Of a stretch of DNA of 64,000 nt, positions 9,198 through 18,268 are shown piece after piece. The stretch is from Clostridia bacterium (GTDB lineage Bacteria; Bacillota; Clostridia; Lachnospirales; Lachnospiraceae): positions 1 through 64,000 of the forward strand of contig SAAB01000002.1 of NCBI GenBank assembly GCA_009929615.1, given 5' to 3'. The notes beneath the pieces are model-generated. The model worked only from the letters and a program-made list of their open reading frames with translations, was not told the DNA's origin and did no database searches. The position numbers were made by a program, and so were the translations under genes. The first letter of the stretch is position 1. Each line of letters opens with the position of its first letter.

Positions 9198-11933
9198 ATG
9201 ATTTCATCAAATGACATTGAAATTGCCATGAACCATGCGCAAATGCTGTACTGGGTGTATGATATTCAGGCTTCTACAGCCCATGGAAGCAAAATGGTAC
9301 AGGAATGGTTTGGCACACCACAATTAATTGAGAATTATCCGGATGAATATTTGAAATATGATTTTGTGGCTAAGGAGAATATTGAAGATTACAGAGAGGC
9401 CTGTCATAGAATACAAGCCGGTGAGACTTATGTGGAATTTGATGCTCGTATTCGTACCTTGCAGCAGGGTTATGTATGGATGCGTATACGAATGACCGGC
9501 ATTAAAGGCTCGAATAATCAGCCTGAACGGGCAATATGTACAGCCGAACGGATTGCAGAATATAAAGAACTTGAAAATCGTTTTTCCACGACTCTTCATC
9601 AGCATAAAATAGCCAGCTGGAGATATGATTTGACACGACATACGATTATTCTGAATCAGGAAACCTATTATAATTATTATAAGGATAATAAGGGTGAAAT
9701 TCCCAACATACCAGAGAGTCAGATTGAAGAAGGACTATGCCATCCGGAGGATGTGGAAATTTTGCGCCGTCTATACCGTCGAATGGATGAGGGAGAACGT
9801 AATGTTGAAGAAACCCTTCGTTTTATGGACAGCCAGAGCCAGACATTCCGTTGGAAAAAATGCATTTATACGGTGATTGTAGATGGTCGTGGAAAACCCA
9901 CCTATGCTATAGGCAGTTCCATTGATATGACAGAAGAAATTGAAGCAGAACGCCAGTATGAAGCTGCTTTGGAATATAGAAAGCGTACGCAAAAAGAAAA
10001 TTTGCTTCTTTCAGGTCATTGTAGTGTGACAAAAAATAAAATCATAGAGATGACGGATCTGACAGGACTTACTCTTTTGAAATTCCAGACGAAAAACCGT
10101 TCAGACTTTTTTGAACAGCTTAAGGAATGTATTTTGAGTAATGAAAAGAAAAAAGAATTTGAGAAGCTTTTTACTAATGATAGTATGGAACAAAATTTTG
10201 AAAAGGGAATACATGAATCTACGCTCACCTGTGAAATTAGTTTAGATGGTGAAAAAAGAATATGGACAAAGATTCATGTAAATGCCATTCGGACACCGGA
10301 TACTGGCGATTTAGAAGGTTTTTTAACAGTAACAGATATTACAAAAAACCATGTTGAAGAACAACTGCTTCATAGAGTTGTAGAATGTGATTATGATTAC
10401 ATTATGATGGTGGATATTCCGACAAATCAGTACAGACTTTACTCAGCATCTGAAGATGATTCCATGTCAGATACACCGACATCGGGAGATTATTTTAAAG
10501 AGATTGAAAAATATGCCTACAAATATGTTGTCCCTGAAGACCGGAAAATAGCCATTGATGAAATGACCACAGAATACCTTCGGGAAAAACTAAAGAATCA
10601 GGACGTCTATGAAGCTCAGGCTAGACTTATAGAACCTGACGGGAGTGTAAGTTATAAACAGGTGAAATTTTCTTATTTAGACGAAGGACACACCCAGCTG
10701 CTTATTACACGAGTGGATATAACATCCCTTATTCTTGAAGAAGAAAAGAAGCGAGCCGAACTATCTGAAGCTTTGCGGCTGGCCGAAGGAGCAACAAAAG
10801 CGAAGACGGATTTTTTTGCCAGAATGAGTCATGATATGCGGACACCTTTAAATGGAATTCTAGGTTCGGTAAGTCTGGCCATTGATTGTGAGGAGCATAC
10901 ACCGCAAATGGCAGAGTATCTTCATGATATTCAGTTTTCGGGAGATTTCTTACTTAATTTGATTAATGATGTGCTGGATATGTCAAAAATTGAGAGTGGC
11001 GTTATGGAACTATTCCCTGAAGAGTATGCCTATTCTGAATTTATCAGCAATATGACAAAGATGATTGAGCCATTGTGCAAAAAGAAGAATATTACATTAA
11101 ATATGAACCCTATGGATAATGCAGCTTCGATACGTGTAGATATTCTTAGATTTCAACAGATTTTTTTTAATGTCTTTTCAAATGCAGTTAAATACACTCC
11201 AGAAGGCGGGACAATAGACCATTATACAGAGGTAGAGCTGATCGATGCCAATCATATAGATTGCAAATGTCATATCGTTGATAATGGAATAGGTATGTCA
11301 GAGGAGTTTCAGAAGCATTTATTTGACCCTTATTCCCGGGAAAATCAGAATTTTTCAACGGTTCAGGGTACGGGATTAGGATTGAGTATTGCGAATAATC
11401 TTGCCCATATGATGGGTGGCGAGGTTATTGTGAAAAGTGAACTTGGAAAAGGAACAGAAGTAATTATTCATACGGTGCTTGAGATAATCGAACCGTCCAA
11501 AGCGGATAAGATTGCTGAAGAGGAACATTTAAAACATAATAAAGAGGCCTTGAGGGGATGTCATATTCTTTTATGTGAAGACCATCCGCTGAATGCCAAG
11601 ATTACAATCAGGCTGTTGGAAAAATGGGGAGCCATCGTAGAGCATGCTGAAAATGGAGAACTTGGGGTTAAGATGTTTACAGATTCACCAACAGAATATT
11701 ATGACTTGATTCTTATGGATATTCGAATGCCGGTAATGGATGGTCTGCAGGCAGCAATGAAGATTCGCCGGACAAAACGTCCGGATGCAGAAACTGTTCC
11801 TATTATTGCTATGACGGCAAATGCCTATGAAACGGATATAAAAGAATCAAAGAAGGCCGGTATGAATACACATCTGGCAAAACCAATAGTCCCGGAACGG
11901 TTTTATGAAGCAATTCTTCAGGTTATAAAGTGA
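9198..11933 (+). CDS. Soluble PAS-domain hybrid histidine kinase with one receiver
   Basis: A 911-aa protein starting 11 bases after the previous gene with its own AGGAGG. The order is: two PAS domains (about 5-130 and 130-260), a linker, a copy of the YDYI...TRxDIT sensor module (about 395-512), HisKA with His545 (FFARMSHDMRTPLN), HATPase (VDNGIGMSEEF...GTGLGLSIANN), and a receiver with Asp841 (LMDIRMPVMDG). There is no membrane segment, so it should sense something in the cytoplasm, or its partner kinases. It would autophosphorylate His545 and pass phosphate to Asp841; the HPt protein and output regulator needed for a full relay are not in the window. All catalytic residues are present. It probably shares a transcript with the broken kinase upstream. 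Confidence 0.9.
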   Translation: MISSNDIEIAMNHAQMLYWVYDIQASTAHGSKMVQEWFGTPQLIENYPDEYLKYDFVAKENIEDYREACHRIQAGETYVEFDARIRTLQQGYVWMRIRMTGIKGSNNQPERAICTAERIAEYKELENRFSTTLHQHKIASWRYDLTRHTIILNQETYYNYYKDNKGEIPNIPESQIEEGLCHPEDVEILRRLYRRMDEGERNVEETLRFMDSQSQTFRWKKCIYTVIVDGRGKPTYAIGSSIDMTEEIEAERQYEAALEYRKRTQKENLLLSGHCSVTKNKIIEMTDLTGLTLLKFQTKNRSDFFEQLKECILSNEKKKEFEKLFTNDSMEQNFEKGIHESTLTCEISLDGEKRIWTKIHVNAIRTPDTGDLEGFLTVTDITKNHVEEQLLHRVVECDYDYIMMVDIPTNQYRLYSASEDDSMSDTPTSGDYFKEIEKYAYKYVVPEDRKIAIDEMTTEYLREKLKNQDVYEAQARLIEPDGSVSYKQVKFSYLDEGHTQLLITRVDITSLILEEEKKRAELSEALRLAEGATKAKTDFFARMSHDMRTPLNGILGSVSLAIDCEEHTPQMAEYLHDIQFSGDFLLNLINDVLDMSKIESGVMELFPEEYAYSEFISNMTKMIEPLCKKKNITLNMNPMDNAASIRVDILRFQQIFFNVFSNAVKYTPEGGTIDHYTEVELIDANHIDCKCHIVDNGIGMSEEFQKHLFDPYSRENQNFSTVQGTGLGLSIANNLAHMMGGEVIVKSELGKGTEVIIHTVLEIIEPSKADKIAEEEHLKHNKEALRGCHILLCEDHPLNAKITIRLLEKWGAIVEHAENGELGVKMFTDSPTEYYDLILMDIRMPVMDGLQAAMKIRRTKRPDAETVPIIAMTANAYETDIKESKKAGMNTHLAKPIVPERFYEAILQVIK

Positions 11934-11962
11934 TTTACGGATTATGCGTATCGTATTATAAT
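11934..11962 (+). promoter_or_regulatory. Promoter of the third kinase gene
   Basis: TTTACG (11934-11939), a 17-base spacer and TATAAT (11957-11962), starting immediately after the previous stop codon. It gives the membrane kinase its own transcription start near 11969. Confidence 0.6.
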
Positions 11963-12009
11963 TAAATTATGTATTTGTTCGAAAAATAAAAATCTGGGGG
12001 CGTTTTGTT

Positions 12010-14961
12010 TTGAAAAATGATGATAATATAGCAGCAGAATATGGGAAGCGGCTTCGGCGTGGACGGAATGCGTTAATTGTTGAAATTTTGGCTACTTTGT
12101 GTGTTGGACTGATTGTTATCTGGCTAAGTCTTAACAGTTTAGCCGATGAGGCGGCACAGTATGGTGCTGAAGTAAAAACCGAGTATAACAATTTAATTAC
12201 TTCCTATGTCCGACAGTTTGATACAGCTTATGTAGAGATTACGAATAAACTTGCAGAAGATCCATCTTTTGACGAGATGGATGAATGGTTGAAATCTCAG
12301 GATGCAAAGTGGGCAGCGGCCATGGGTGGAACGGATATCTATGACGGTATTTCGATGACTTATAAAGGGGACTTTGCCCGTAGCTGGAGTTATGGAGATT
12401 ATTCTAATTATGACCCGTCAAGCCGGCGATGGTATCAGGTTGCAGAAGCGGCGGCTGGTGAAACGGCTACACTGGCACCCTATGTCACCTTTATGGATGC
12501 TCAGAGACAGGATGACCATTCATGGCTGGTCATGAGTGTTGTTAAGAAACATAATGATGAAATCTATGTTGATTATGATATTAAACTTATTGAAATCGAA
12601 GAGATGCTGAATAACCGTAAATCTCCACATAACAATGTAGAACTTGTTTTATTTGATGGGGATGGTTACATATTAAGCTGCAGTGACAGCAATAAATTTG
12701 GCCATAATCTGAAAGAACCGGATGATGTGGTCAGCGAAAGTCTTTGTAATGCTTTATATCGGGCGAATAATGAGCCGGATAAATTGATTTTAGCGACGGT
12801 TAATGGCACACCTACCTTTTTATATCTGGAACAGTTCGAAGGTGGAAATTCGATTTGTATGGAAATCCCGTTTATGGAAGTTGTTAAACAGGATTTGCTT
12901 GCAATTACTATAATTTTAGTATTTATGCTCTTTTTTGAAGTTTATCTTTATCGTTATAACAAGGCCAGTCTGGTTGAATTCCAGGGCAGAGATGAACGGC
13001 TGACGGCCATCACCCATGCAGCCTTTTTATATCGTCTTTATGTGAATATGGATAATATGACATTTTATGGAGAAGAAGCGGCATATAAATATGCAAGCAA
13101 AAATGATTACCAGGAATTATTTGAAACTTTTATGCAAAAAGTCGTTGAAGAAGGAGAACGGCCCGAGTTTCAAAACTTTGTTTCTCCAAATGCCCTTAAA
13201 GGAGCATCTTCAAAACTTTATCAGATGGAGAGTAGACGTTTTGCAATGAATTGGCCTCAGGAAGATGGGACAGCACAGCCAAGGACCATTGAAGTAAGCC
13301 GTCTGCCGTCTATTATTGATGGCAGGGAGACTGTCGGAATTTTGTGCCGGGATGTGTCTGAGGATGCAGATATTTTAAAAGAAGCCTTAAAACAGGCAGA
13401 AAGTGCCAGTCGTGCCAAAGGGGACTTTATGTCCAGAATGAGTCATGAGATACGAACCCCTCTCAATGCCATCATCGGCTATTTAGATATTGCAAGAGAT
13501 GAACAGAAGGATATTGAAAAAGTAGATCATTGTTTGGACCAGTCGAAAGTTGCTGCCAGACATTTGTTATCAATTATTAATGACATATTAGATATTTCAT
13601 CTATTGAGAGTGGACGCATGAAGATTGAACATGCGGAATTTGATTTAACTCAGATGGTGAATTCGCTGACGACTATATTCTATGCCCAGGCCAAGAAAAA
13701 GAATGTGCGTTTTGAAGTAAATATTCAGGATCTGACAGAAGAATGGTTATACGGTGATAGTATGCGTGTAAATCAGATATTATTAAATCTTTTGTCGAAT
13801 GCTGTGAAATTCACACCGGAAAATGGCCTTGTTCAACTGGATATCAAACAGGTTGGTATTCACGAAGACAAAGTTCATATGAGTTTCCGTGTAAGTGATA
13901 CGGGAATTGGTATGAGCAAAGAATATTTAAATCGTATGTTTACACCTTTTGAGCAGGAGAACGCCTCTACAGCCAGAAACTATGGTGGAACAGGGCTGGG
14001 ACTGTCTATCAGTCGTAACCTTGTGAAATTAATGGGAGGAAATATCCATGTGGAAAGTGAGCAGGGGAAAGGGACAATATTTACAGTAATGCTGGCCTTT
14101 GATCAATGTACTCAGAAGAATGGTCTGACACTGGCTACTGGAAGTTTCTCAAATCTTCGTGCACTTATAGTAGATGATGAAGATTCAGCCTGTGAGTACA
14201 CTCATAAGCTTCTGGAACGATGCGGTATTAAGAGTGATGTCGTTACGAGTGGTAAAAAGGCGATACGCCGAGTGAAGAATCGGATGGATTCTGAATATCC
14301 ATATGATTTCTGTATTATTGACTGGAACATGGAGGGAATGGATGGGTTGGAAACAGCGAAGCGCATTCGTGAAATCTGTGGTAAGGATATTCCAATTATT
14401 ATTGCAACAGCCTATGATTATTCATCTATTGTAGATGAAGCAAAAGATGCCGGAGTTAATAAGATTATTTCAAAACCACTATTCCAGTCCTCGCTTTTTG
14501 ATATGTTGGTGAATACTTTTGGAAAATATGAACCGGCTAAAAAAGAAGAAGAAAAGCGTGAGAAAGTAGATTTTAAGGGTATGCATGTTATTCTTGCGGA
14601 AGACAATGAAATGAATATGGAAATTGCTGTAGATATTCTGAGTAAAGCGGGGATGAACATAATAAAAGCAAGGGATGGGAAAGAGGCCCTTGATGCCTTT
14701 ATTGCTTCAGAACCGGGGACTTATAAAGCTATTTTAATGGATATACAGATGCCTGTAATGGATGGATATGAGGCAACAAAGGCTATTCGAAATAGTCAAC
14801 ATCCACAGGCGGATACCATACCTATTATAGCTATGACAGCAAATGCTTTTACATCAGATGTTACAGCCGCATTAGCTGCAGGAATGAATGACCATATTGC
14901 AAAACCAATCAGTTATGAGCATTTATTTGATGCATTGGCACGGTTAACCAATGGAAAATAG
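12010..14961 (+). CDS. Membrane hybrid histidine kinase with extracellular dCache-like sensor and two receivers
   Basis: A 983-aa protein, probably starting at the TTG at 12010 behind a GGGGG ribosome site; no upstream ATG keeps the first membrane helix. Helices at about 20-42 and 295-318 bracket a roughly 250-residue outside domain with dCache features (SSRRWYQVAEAAAGETATLAPYV then a second lobe). Inside follow a PAS-like region, HisKA with His479 (FMSRMSHEIRTPLN), HATPase (SDTGIGMSKEY...GGTGLGLSIS), receiver 1 with Asp771 (IIDWNMEGMDG) and receiver 2 with Asp911 (LMDIQMPVMDG). It senses an extracellular solute, typically an amino or organic acid for this fold, though the ligand is not predictable. 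Both receivers resemble those of the first kinase, suggesting duplication within the island. Confidence 0.9.
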   Translation: MKNDDNIAAEYGKRLRRGRNALIVEILATLCVGLIVIWLSLNSLADEAAQYGAEVKTEYNNLITSYVRQFDTAYVEITNKLAEDPSFDEMDEWLKSQDAKWAAAMGGTDIYDGISMTYKGDFARSWSYGDYSNYDPSSRRWYQVAEAAAGETATLAPYVTFMDAQRQDDHSWLVMSVVKKHNDEIYVDYDIKLIEIEEMLNNRKSPHNNVELVLFDGDGYILSCSDSNKFGHNLKEPDDVVSESLCNALYRANNEPDKLILATVNGTPTFLYLEQFEGGNSICMEIPFMEVVKQDLLAITIILVFMLFFEVYLYRYNKASLVEFQGRDERLTAITHAAFLYRLYVNMDNMTFYGEEAAYKYASKNDYQELFETFMQKVVEEGERPEFQNFVSPNALKGASSKLYQMESRRFAMNWPQEDGTAQPRTIEVSRLPSIIDGRETVGILCRDVSEDADILKEALKQAESASRAKGDFMSRMSHEIRTPLNAIIGYLDIARDEQKDIEKVDHCLDQSKVAARHLLSIINDILDISSIESGRMKIEHAEFDLTQMVNSLTTIFYAQAKKKNVRFEVNIQDLTEEWLYGDSMRVNQILLNLLSNAVKFTPENGLVQLDIKQVGIHEDKVHMSFRVSDTGIGMSKEYLNRMFTPFEQENASTARNYGGTGLGLSISRNLVKLMGGNIHVESEQGKGTIFTVMLAFDQCTQKNGLTLATGSFSNLRALIVDDEDSACEYTHKLLERCGIKSDVVTSGKKAIRRVKNRMDSEYPYDFCIIDWNMEGMDGLETAKRIREICGKDIPIIIATAYDYSSIVDEAKDAGVNKIISKPLFQSSLFDMLVNTFGKYEPAKKEEEKREKVDFKGMHVILAEDNEMNMEIAVDILSKAGMNIIKARDGKEALDAFIASEPGTYKAILMDIQMPVMDGYEATKAIRNSQHPQADTIPIIAMTANAFTSDVTAALAAGMNDHIAKPISYEHLFDALARLTNGK

Positions 14962-14966
14962 GAATT

Positions 14967-15009
14967 AAGATAAGAAAGGTTCTCAAACAGAGGGCCTTTT
15001 CTTGTCTTA
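14967..15009 (+). terminator. Possible terminator after the third kinase
   Basis: AAGATAAGAAAGG can pair with a T-rich descending arm (CCTTTTCTTGTCTT) with one bulge across a 15-base loop. The T-richness lies in the arm rather than after it, so efficiency is doubtful. A TATAAT at 15008-15013 overlaps its end and may be the -10 box for the next operon; no good -35 is seen. Confidence 0.4.
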
Positions 15010-15057
15010 TAATACATAAAGTGTTAAACTAAAAACAAAACAATCTGAAAGGAGGAC

Positions 15058-16215
15058 ATGATTATAAACCTTACATTACATTTAAATGTTTATCTTTTTC
15101 CAATGATTCTGCTTGCTATTATTTTTATTTCAATGAAGAAAAACCAGGCACAGACAATGGACAATCGACTCTATAGAGCATTGCTGCAGTCTACATTTTT
15201 GATGCTGCTTGTAGAACTTTCTACATGGATTATGGATGGCTCGGAGCTTCCCTTTGCAGGATTAATTATGTGGGCAACAAACCTTACATATTTTTTGTTG
15301 CTGCCAATCATGTCCCTTTTATGGGTGAATTATGTTTATTTTTACTTATTTAAAAAGACACTGTCCTATGTGAAATCTTTTAATATGGTATGTATGCTGA
15401 TTCCTTTGGGCATTTATTATGGGGTTCTTATGACGACTATTTTTACTCAGTGGTTTTTCACGATTGATCGTCAGAATCATTATATAAGAGGTTTTCATTT
15501 TTATCTTCCTTATATTCTTGTAAATATTTATTTAGTCATTGCATTTTTAATGGTCATGTCCTTTGTATTATCCGAAGTTTCCTCTTTTCGTAAAAAACAG
15601 TATCTTTCGCTGTGTGTGGTTACAGGAATACCTATTGCAGCAAATATTATTCAGATGGTTTACCCGAATTTATGGCTGTCTCTTCCGATGACAGCTTTTG
15701 CAGAACTGTTGCTCTACGTTCAAATGCAGAGGAATCATATAACGACCGATGCTTTAACCGGAGTAAATAATAGGGGGTGCTTTAATGCCTATTTGGAAAA
15801 GAAGCTGGAGCAAAGGGGAGAAAATCAGAACTTATATTTGTTTATGATGGATTTAGACCATTTTAAAGAAATTAATGACACCTTTGGCCATGTGGTAGGT
15901 GATGAAGCACTTATGAAGGCAGCTTCAATTATATGTGAGTTTTTTCATAGAACAGATGCTTTCCTTGCCCGGTATGGTGGTGATGAATTTTGTGTTATTA
16001 CATATTGCCAGAATGATAAAGAGGCCAAAAGATTGACAGAACAGCTTCAACAGACTTTTTCTGAATCAGGAAGAGGGAGAAGTCAGGAATATAACCTTTC
16101 CTGCAGCATTGGCTTTACCCGTTTTGGCAGTGAGACAAAGGTTTCACAGGAAGAAATTATCCATCGTGCGGATATGATGATGTATATGGAGAAGAAAAGG
16201 AGGAGGAATCTATGA
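15058..16215 (+). CDS. Membrane-bound diguanylate cyclase (GGDEF)
   Basis: A 385-aa protein with about six membrane helices in residues 5-220 and a GGDEF domain from about 225. The active site is intact: DALTGVNNR at its start, MMDLDHFKEINDTFGH for metal and GTP binding, and RYGGDEF. The inhibitory RxxD site normally lying before GGDEF is absent, so product inhibition is unlikely there. It makes cyclic di-GMP from two GTP. The membrane part has no named sensor domain. The ATG at 15058 lies only two bases after GGAGG, which is tight; ATT or ATA codons just downstream would be better spaced, so the exact start is uncertain by one to two residues. It overlaps the next cyclase gene by four bases. 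Confidence 0.88.
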   Translation: MIINLTLHLNVYLFPMILLAIIFISMKKNQAQTMDNRLYRALLQSTFLMLLVELSTWIMDGSELPFAGLIMWATNLTYFLLLPIMSLLWVNYVYFYLFKKTLSYVKSFNMVCMLIPLGIYYGVLMTTIFTQWFFTIDRQNHYIRGFHFYLPYILVNIYLVIAFLMVMSFVLSEVSSFRKKQYLSLCVVTGIPIAANIIQMVYPNLWLSLPMTAFAELLLYVQMQRNHITTDALTGVNNRGCFNAYLEKKLEQRGENQNLYLFMMDLDHFKEINDTFGHVVGDEALMKAASIICEFFHRTDAFLARYGGDEFCVITYCQNDKEAKRLTEQLQQTFSESGRGRSQEYNLSCSIGFTRFGSETKVSQEEIIHRADMMMYMEKKRRRNL

Positions 16216-17363
16216 GTATATGGGATTATATACAGATAGAGATACTGCCGATTCTTGCACTTGCCGTTGTTTTATATCTTTCATTAACCGGATTTCAGTC
16301 TTTTCAGAACAACCAAAGATTTCGAGTGCTGATTATTCTCGTCATGTGTATACTGGCGGTGGATATTGGAAACTGGTATACGGTGCTAAAGCCATTTGCA
16401 CTTCCTGTATTTTTTGCCTGGTTTTTTAACATTTTTTATTTTCTGCTTACAGAAATTATTGCCTTCTTTTGGTTCTCCTATGTTTATAATCAGATTAATG
16501 AAAATAATCTTTCGGCCAGACAGAAAAAATTATTAAAATTAAGCGTTATTCCGATGCTCGTCGTCTGTTTGATTATTCTCGGCTCGCCTTGGAATCATAT
16601 GATATTTTATATTAATCCGCTAGATCATACCTATCACAGAGGCGTGCTTCATCTTATTCAGTTTTTCTGTGGGTTTGGCTATATGCTTGCGGCTTCTGTT
16701 CTGGCATATAAGCGAAGCCTTGAAGTTCAGTTAATGGAGCAGAAAAAGGAATACAGATTCCTTTGTTTTGTTGTTTTTTTGCCTTTTATTGGCGGCATAT
16801 TGCAGATGTTGAATTATTATTTCGTTTTTTTGTGGCCATTTACAGCGGGAGCCATTTTTTTGATGTATACGGATTTACAAAAGCATCAGATTTCAGTGGA
16901 CCCTTTAACATCATTAAATAACCGTGGCAATTTAGAACGTTACCTCCAACAGAAAATAACAAATCGGGATAATGGCTGGTATATGATTATGATAGACGTT
17001 GATTATTTTAAAACAATTAATGACAAATTCGGTCACATGGCGGGCGACCGGGTGCTTCAAATTCTGGCTAATTCTCTGAAGGCTGTATTTGGCTCAACCG
17101 ATGCTTTTATTTCCCGTTATGGTGGGGATGAATTTATGATTATTGCAGAAGCTGTTTCAACAGAGGCATTAGATGGCGAGATTAAAAGGTGTAGAGATGA
17201 ATTTGATAAACAGCTCAAAGAAGAAAATGATTTATATAATGTTGAAATAAGTGTGGGGTATGCACAGTATATCGATGCTGATAAGACCCCGGTTCAAGAA
17301 ATGCTGAAAAAAGCAGATGCAAGAATGTATGCCCATAAAAGAAAAGAGAAGGGGGCTGAATAG
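16212..17363 (+). CDS. Second membrane-bound diguanylate cyclase (GGDEF)
   Basis: A 383-aa paralogue of the preceding protein, translationally coupled through ATGA with AGGAGG upstream. About six helices precede a GGDEF domain with DPLTSLNNRGNLERYL, MIDVDYFKTINDKFGH and RYGGDEF, all intact; no RxxD inhibitory site is visible. Two adjacent cyclases of the same build suggest tandem duplication with divergence of the membrane sensor part. The product is cyclic di-GMP, which commonly controls adhesion and surface structures; the giant adhesin lies 16 kb away, but no direct link is visible. No phosphodiesterase (EAL or HD-GYP) occurs in the window. Confidence 0.9.
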   Translation: MSIWDYIQIEILPILALAVVLYLSLTGFQSFQNNQRFRVLIILVMCILAVDIGNWYTVLKPFALPVFFAWFFNIFYFLLTEIIAFFWFSYVYNQINENNLSARQKKLLKLSVIPMLVVCLIILGSPWNHMIFYINPLDHTYHRGVLHLIQFFCGFGYMLAASVLAYKRSLEVQLMEQKKEYRFLCFVVFLPFIGGILQMLNYYFVFLWPFTAGAIFLMYTDLQKHQISVDPLTSLNNRGNLERYLQQKITNRDNGWYMIMIDVDYFKTINDKFGHMAGDRVLQILANSLKAVFGSTDAFISRYGGDEFMIIAEAVSTEALDGEIKRCRDEFDKQLKEENDLYNVEISVGYAQYIDADKTPVQEMLKKADARMYAHKRKEKGAE

Positions 17364-17365
17364 AG

Positions 17366-18268
17366 ATGAAAAATATAGTTGTTGTTGGAAGTATAAATAT
17401 GGATTTGATTACCCAGACAGACAGACTGCCAAAGATGGGTGAGTCGGTGGAAGGACGTTCTTTTGGTCGTGCACATGGGGGTAAAGGTGGAAATCAGGCG
17501 TGTGCAGCGGCAAGATTGGGCGGCCGGGTTACCATACTTGGGTGTGTCGGAGACGATATGTTTGGAATGGATCTTATTCAGGGCCTCGAAGAAAATGGTA
17601 TCGATGGGCATTGCATTAAAGTATGTGAAAATACCGAGTCCGGAACGGCTTCGATTATTATATACCGGGGAGATAATTCCATTATTGCCATTCCGGGTGC
17701 CAACGCAAAAGTGACGAAAGAGTACATTATGGCAAATCAGGATATTATAAAAAAAGCAGATTTACTTATATTGCAGCTAGAGATTCCTATGGAAACAGTG
17801 GAATATTTAATTTGCTATGGGGCAGAAGAAGGTATCCCGGTTATGCTGAATGCAGCTCCCGCAGCAAGATTTTCAGAAGAATTATTTGAAAAACTGGATT
17901 ATCTGATTGTTAATGAAACAGAATGTGAATTTTATACAGATATAGCAGTTAATGATATTGAAGCAGCAAAAACGGGCTTAAAAAAGCTTAAGGAGAAAAA
18001 AGTAAAAAATATTATTGTGACTCTTGGTGATAAAGGTTCTGTTTATAATATGGGCGGTGAAATCATATATGAGCCGGCCAGAAAAGTGAAAGCGGTTGAT
18101 TCAACTGCTGCAGGGGACACATTTATTGGTGCGGTAGCCGTAGCTCTTTTAGAGGGCAGGAATATTGGAGAGGCTGTTGCCTTTGGAACAAAAGCAAGCA
18201 GTATTGTCGTGACGCGGGTGGGTGCACAGACATCTATTCCAAGTCGGAAGGAAGTTGAGGATAATTAA
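17366..18268 (+). CDS. rbsK: PfkB-family carbohydrate kinase, probable ribokinase
   Basis: A 300-aa protein with the PfkB signatures: GSINMDLITQTDRLPKMGE at the start, HGGKGGNQACAAARLGG in the substrate-binding region, and the C-terminal DSTAAGDTFIGA with the catalytic Asp and anion hole. Length and motifs fit ribokinase, which makes ribose 5-phosphate from ribose and ATP. Other PfkB sugars or nucleosides cannot be excluded because no ribose transporter accompanies it. It begins two bases after the second cyclase stop and overlaps the Crp-like gene by one base (TAATG), so it is in the same operon as both. That context with signalling genes is unusual for a catabolic kinase. Confidence 0.85.
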   Translation: MKNIVVVGSINMDLITQTDRLPKMGESVEGRSFGRAHGGKGGNQACAAARLGGRVTILGCVGDDMFGMDLIQGLEENGIDGHCIKVCENTESGTASIIIYRGDNSIIAIPGANAKVTKEYIMANQDIIKKADLLILQLEIPMETVEYLICYGAEEGIPVMLNAAPAARFSEELFEKLDYLIVNETECEFYTDIAVNDIEAAKTGLKKLKEKKVKNIIVTLGDKGSVYNMGGEIIYEPARKVKAVDSTAAGDTFIGAVAVALLEGRNIGEAVAFGTKASSIVVTRVGAQTSIPSRKEVEDN

